A DNA stretch of 64,000 nucleotides from CADEDV01 sp964596345 (lineage in GTDB: Bacteria; Bacteroidota; Bacteroidia; Chitinophagales; Chitinophagaceae). Where the stretch lies: contig CAZQSZ010000003.1 of assembly GCA_964596345.1 (NCBI GenBank), positions 434,001-498,000 of the forward strand, given 5' to 3'. Positions 61,772 to 64,000 of the stretch are shown one piece after another; position 1 is the first letter of the stretch, and the number at the start of each line of letters is the position of its first letter. Under the pieces are notes generated by a model, which ran no database searches, was not told where the DNA came from, and saw only the letters and a list, made by a program, of their open reading frames with translations. The position numbers and the translations under genes were made by a program.

Positions 61772-62756
61772 TTTCTACAATCATAATCTCAAAATCGTCT
61801 CGAAAGTCACTTGGCATCACTGTAACGTCATAGTGCTTTCCGTCAAAAGCTACACTATAATTTACTTCTTTAGGCAGGAAAAGACCCTCTTTGCGCAAAT
61901 CCTCGTCGCTTTTTTTCTCCAGCACGGTTCCATTGGAAGGATCAATTACATAAATGTTATATAAACTTGAAAAGTAGCTGAGAATTTTACCATTTTCAAG
62001 TACCAAGTGAGGATTAAATGGTTGCGCCGGAAAAATCGAATTCGATTGCCAAACAACGTTCCCGGTAAGAGCATTTAGACAATAGAGACGTTGGGTATTG
62101 TCAAAATAGTATAGACGCTGATCAATTAAGAATAATTTGTCAATATCGGTTCCTGTTGTCTTTTGCCAAAGTAGTGCCTTGCCTGAATTTTTGCGGCAAC
62201 TTAAAGTATCATTTATAACTTGGTAAATTGTGTCATTTTGAAACACAGGAAATGGGACATCCATTTTTCCATATCCGATACTATCAATTACTTTCCCGGT
62301 TTTAAAATCAATCTCTCTAAGCCCATATGCAACCGTGCTGACAAGTAGATTACCGTTCAAAGGATTGATACAATGACCTCCGTATGTTGAACTAAAGTTA
62401 GAAGACCATATTTGATTGCCATTTTTGTCAAACTTATAAATATCTCCAACGAAACTACAATAGTAGATAAAACTGTCACAAATGATGGGCGCTTGGGATG
62501 CCCAATTTTTTACTTGTGTTGCCCAATCAATTTTACCAGTTCTTAGATTTAAGCAGTACAAAAAGTTGGGCTTGTCACCTCCAATTTCTAGACTGCTGCA
62601 GTAGATCTTGTCATCTCTATAGGCTTTTGAGGGATAACTATTGTTTCTGAAGTTAGCAACCCAAAAGTCACCTTTTTCATATTGAACATGTTTTGGGTTA
62701 CCGTCGAGGCAGCTATTTGCAAAAATGAGAAGTAATATGATGATGATGGGTCTCAT
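61758..62756 (-). CDS. PQQ-like beta-propeller lipoprotein
   Basis: A 332-residue exported protein, lipobox 'LIFANSC' (Cys16). It has propeller repeats with the Ala/Gly-Trp-like blade ends 'LYCLNLRTGKIDWATQV', 'IYKFDKNGNQIWSSNF', 'LREIDFKTGKVIDSIG', 'SGKALLWQKTTGT', 'LYCLNALTGNVVWQS' and 'IYVIDPSNGTVLEKK', matching PQQ-like/YVTN beta-propellers. No PQQ ligands are evident, so it is a binding or structural propeller. The start at 'MRPIIII' follows the basic n-region; two codons earlier is possible. The gene exactly fills a unit bounded by inverted repeats and has AT-rich codon use unlike the neighbours to the left, which suggests a separate origin. Confidence 0.75.
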   Translation of the reverse strand: MRPIIIILLLIFANSCLDGNPKHVQYEKGDFWVANFRNNSYPSKAYRDDKIYCSSLEIGGDKPNFLYCLNLRTGKIDWATQVKNWASQAPIICDSFIYYCSFVGDIYKFDKNGNQIWSSNFSSTYGGHCINPLNGNLLVSTVAYGLREIDFKTGKVIDSIGYGKMDVPFPVFQNDTIYQVINDTLSCRKNSGKALLWQKTTGTDIDKLFLIDQRLYYFDNTQRLYCLNALTGNVVWQSNSIFPAQPFNPHLVLENGKILSYFSSLYNIYVIDPSNGTVLEKKSDEDLRKEGLFLPKEVNYSVAFDGKHYDVTVMPSDFRDDFEIMIVERHNR

Positions 62757-62757
62757 A

Positions 62758-62772
62758 GGCATAACCGCTAAC
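62758..62772. repeat. Right end of 15-bp inverted repeat around the propeller gene
   Basis: GGCATAACCGCTAAC, matching the reverse complement of 61757-61771 at 14 of 15 bases. It overlaps the left arm of the hairpin spacer that follows. Confidence 0.75.
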
Positions 62773-62969
62773 GTTCGAGTATTTGCGAAGGCAGGGAATT
62801 CATAGATTGTCCAGCCCGGTACAAATGCCCATTTGAAAATACGTTGTTTAAGTTAAGAACTAAAGCTGAACATTAAACGTCGAGCCCGAACTGCTGATGA
62901 TGATTGCACATAGTTGATGTTACAATGTCCAGCCCTGCTTTTGCAAATACTTTTGTTGTGTGCCGTTAT
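62761..62969. repeat. attC-like long hairpin spacer between the propeller and LRR genes
   Basis: AGTATTTGCGAAGGCAGGG (62778-62796) pairs with CCCTGCTTTTGCAAATACT (62933-62951) over 19 positions (17 Watson-Crick, 2 G-T), and the outer ATAACCGC (62761-62768) pairs with GCCGTTAT (62962-62969) with one mismatch. A direct repeat TGTCCAGCCC is at 62808 and 62926. The whole 209-base spacer fills the space between two genes. The design recalls integron attC sites, but standard core sites are not exact. Confidence 0.6.
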
Positions 62970-62972
62970 TCG

Positions 62973-64000
62973 TCACTCGAAATCAATTTTTGCTTTTGGA
63001 ACCATAGCTTGAATCCGTTTCTTTTCAGTATTGTCAAACGAATTGAATGTTAGCCAAAAGGTGTCAACTTGTTGAAGCTTGTCAAAACCTAAAGGCATAG
63101 TTGGAAGCTTCATTGTGTACATTCCGACTCTTTTTAAGTTAGGTAGTTTCTCCATTATTGAAAAGGCACTTGTCCAGTTTAAGTTATGCAGGTCGCCTAA
63201 ACCTAATTGCTGAATTGTCTTGACTTGTTCAAGTTCAACTGGTAACTCTTTCAATGGATTATCGCAAACTGACAATCGTTCTAACTGTTTAAGATTTCCA
63301 ACCTTGTATGATAGAGATTTAATATTATTTCCCTGCAAGTCAAGGTCTTTCAAATTGTATAGTTTATAAACGACTTTTATGCTTGTGTCTGAAAGTTTAT
63401 TGTCTCTTAAGCATAGCTTTTGAATTGCTTTAAGTCGTCCAAATTGTTTGGGCAGCGAAGTAAGATTATTACTTTCAAGATTTATCTCTTCAATTTGTTT
63501 CAATCGCTTTATTTTTTTGGGAATTTCACTTATTGAGTTGTACCAAATGATTATGCGTTTAAGATTTGGAAGTGCCGATAATTCAACTGGAAATGTTTCA
63601 AATTCATTGTAACAAAGGTCAATGTAAATGAGGTTTGGGAGTTGTCCCTTTTTGAAATTTACTTTTTTGATTTTGTTACTGAATAACCGTAGGTATTTTA
63701 GATTGTCAAGTTGCTTAACAGGCTCTGGAAATGATGTTAGTTCGTTATTATCTAGCCAAAGCTCTTCAAGCTTTTTGAGTTGTGAAATATTGTTTGGTAT
63801 TGCTTTTATTTTTCCATCTGTCAGCCAGATTATTTTTAAACTCGGAATTTGCTTTAAAACCTCAAAGGTTTGCACTAGATCCAAGTCAGGATTTGAACCT
63901 ATGTCAATCTTTTCAAGAGTTGTCAGCTTAACAATGTCAGTAGGCAGTTGTTTGAGTTGCTGGTCTGAAAGGTCAAGAGATTTTACAATTGTCGGATTAA
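62973..64000 (-). CDS. Leucine-rich-repeat protein (5' end beyond the window)
   Basis: A protein of at least 341 residues made of LRR units of 22-24 residues: 'LEELWLDNNELTSFPEPV', 'LKYLRLFSNKIKKV', 'LIYIDLCYNEFETFPVEL', 'IEEINLESNNLTSLPKQF', 'LKDLDLQGNNIKSL' and others, with the LxxLxLxxNxLxxLP consensus of the intracellular/Roco-type LRR. The frame stays open to the right window edge, where it still reads 'LDLSDQQLKQLP'; an apparent TTG start at 63884 is internal. No partner domain is seen in what remains. The coding sequence is clearly AT-rich (17 G/C in the 60 bases from 63481). It is followed by the attC-like spacer. Such proteins mediate protein binding; function unknown. Confidence 0.88.
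   Translation of the reverse strand, partial: NPTIVKSLDLSDQQLKQLPTDIVKLTTLEKIDIGSNPDLDLVQTFEVLKQIPSLKIIWLTDGKIKAIPNNISQLKKLEELWLDNNELTSFPEPVKQLDNLKYLRLFSNKIKKVNFKKGQLPNLIYIDLCYNEFETFPVELSALPNLKRIIIWYNSISEIPKKIKRLKQIEEINLESNNLTSLPKQFGRLKAIQKLCLRDNKLSDTSIKVVYKLYNLKDLDLQGNNIKSLSYKVGNLKQLERLSVCDNPLKELPVELEQVKTIQQLGLGDLHNLNWTSAFSIMEKLPNLKRVGMYTMKLPTMPLGFDKLQQVDTFWLTFNSFDNTEKKRIQAMVPKAKIDFE

Noticed and set aside
63884..63910. tRNA-like T-loop sequence GGTTCAAATCC on the minus strand
   Set aside because: It lies within the open reading frame of the LRR protein and there is no acceptor stem or CCA-like end around it.

Overview
The window is a stretch of chromosome from a member of the Bacteroidota, most likely a Chitinophagaceae-type bacterium. 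The evidence is a secreted giant with a gliding-motility/type IX C-terminal domain, two tandem TonB-dependent receptors with carboxypeptidase-regulatory-like N-termini, the Bacteroidetes-type GlmU-like protein, a PafA-type phosphatase, a type B L31, a YajQ protein, and TTTG/TAnnTTTG-type promoters. Genes are dense and short-spaced on both strands. Most of the window has moderate GC, but the last 2.3 kb is visibly AT-rich. I see no rRNA, tRNA, CRISPR array, transposase or prophage gene.

Layout: 0-8.9 kb holds a SET-domain protein, a small Lys-rich exported protein, a DEAD-box RNA helicase, FAS1 and RRM proteins, a fatty acid desaturase, the 1 kb-codon T9SS-type protein and a diheme cytochrome c. 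8.9-16.3 kb holds small envelope proteins, an alpha/beta hydrolase and the chromosome condensation protein Smc. 16.4-25 kb holds secreted redox and sugar-active proteins (peroxiredoxin-like, rhodanese-thioredoxin fusion lipoprotein, metallophosphoesterase, GH5-like), a triple-repeat lipoprotein, Pgi and threonine aldolase. 26-33.5 kb holds a LytS/LytTR two-component pair followed by two paralogous TonB-dependent receptors. 33.6-40.5 kb holds YajQ, L31, then a same-strand run: GlmU-like, TpiA, a small membrane protein, a flippase, a methyltransferase and a glycosyltransferase. This looks like sugar nucleotide supply coupled to envelope glycan assembly. 40.5-46.2 kb is a minus-strand block (acyl-CoA-binding protein, CotH-like protein, PafA phosphatase, OmpA-family protein with YdeI, lipoprotein). 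46.5-53 kb is the topoisomerase IV locus, parE and parC, with three small genes between them. 53-61.7 kb holds SmpB, AccD, bestrophin, GH16, Dps, DUF418, GNAT and small secreted proteins.

The most unusual part is the right end (61.7-64 kb). There, AT-rich single-gene units (a beta-propeller lipoprotein and a leucine-rich-repeat protein running off the window) are bounded by near-perfect inverted repeats. The spacer between them folds into a long imperfect hairpin with ATAAC...GTTAT ends, reminiscent of integron attC sites. Other points worth a second look are a 25-bp palindrome in front of the first TonB receptor, an apparent smpB promoter element inside the accD terminator loop, and a lipoprotein with three Cys-bounded repeats.
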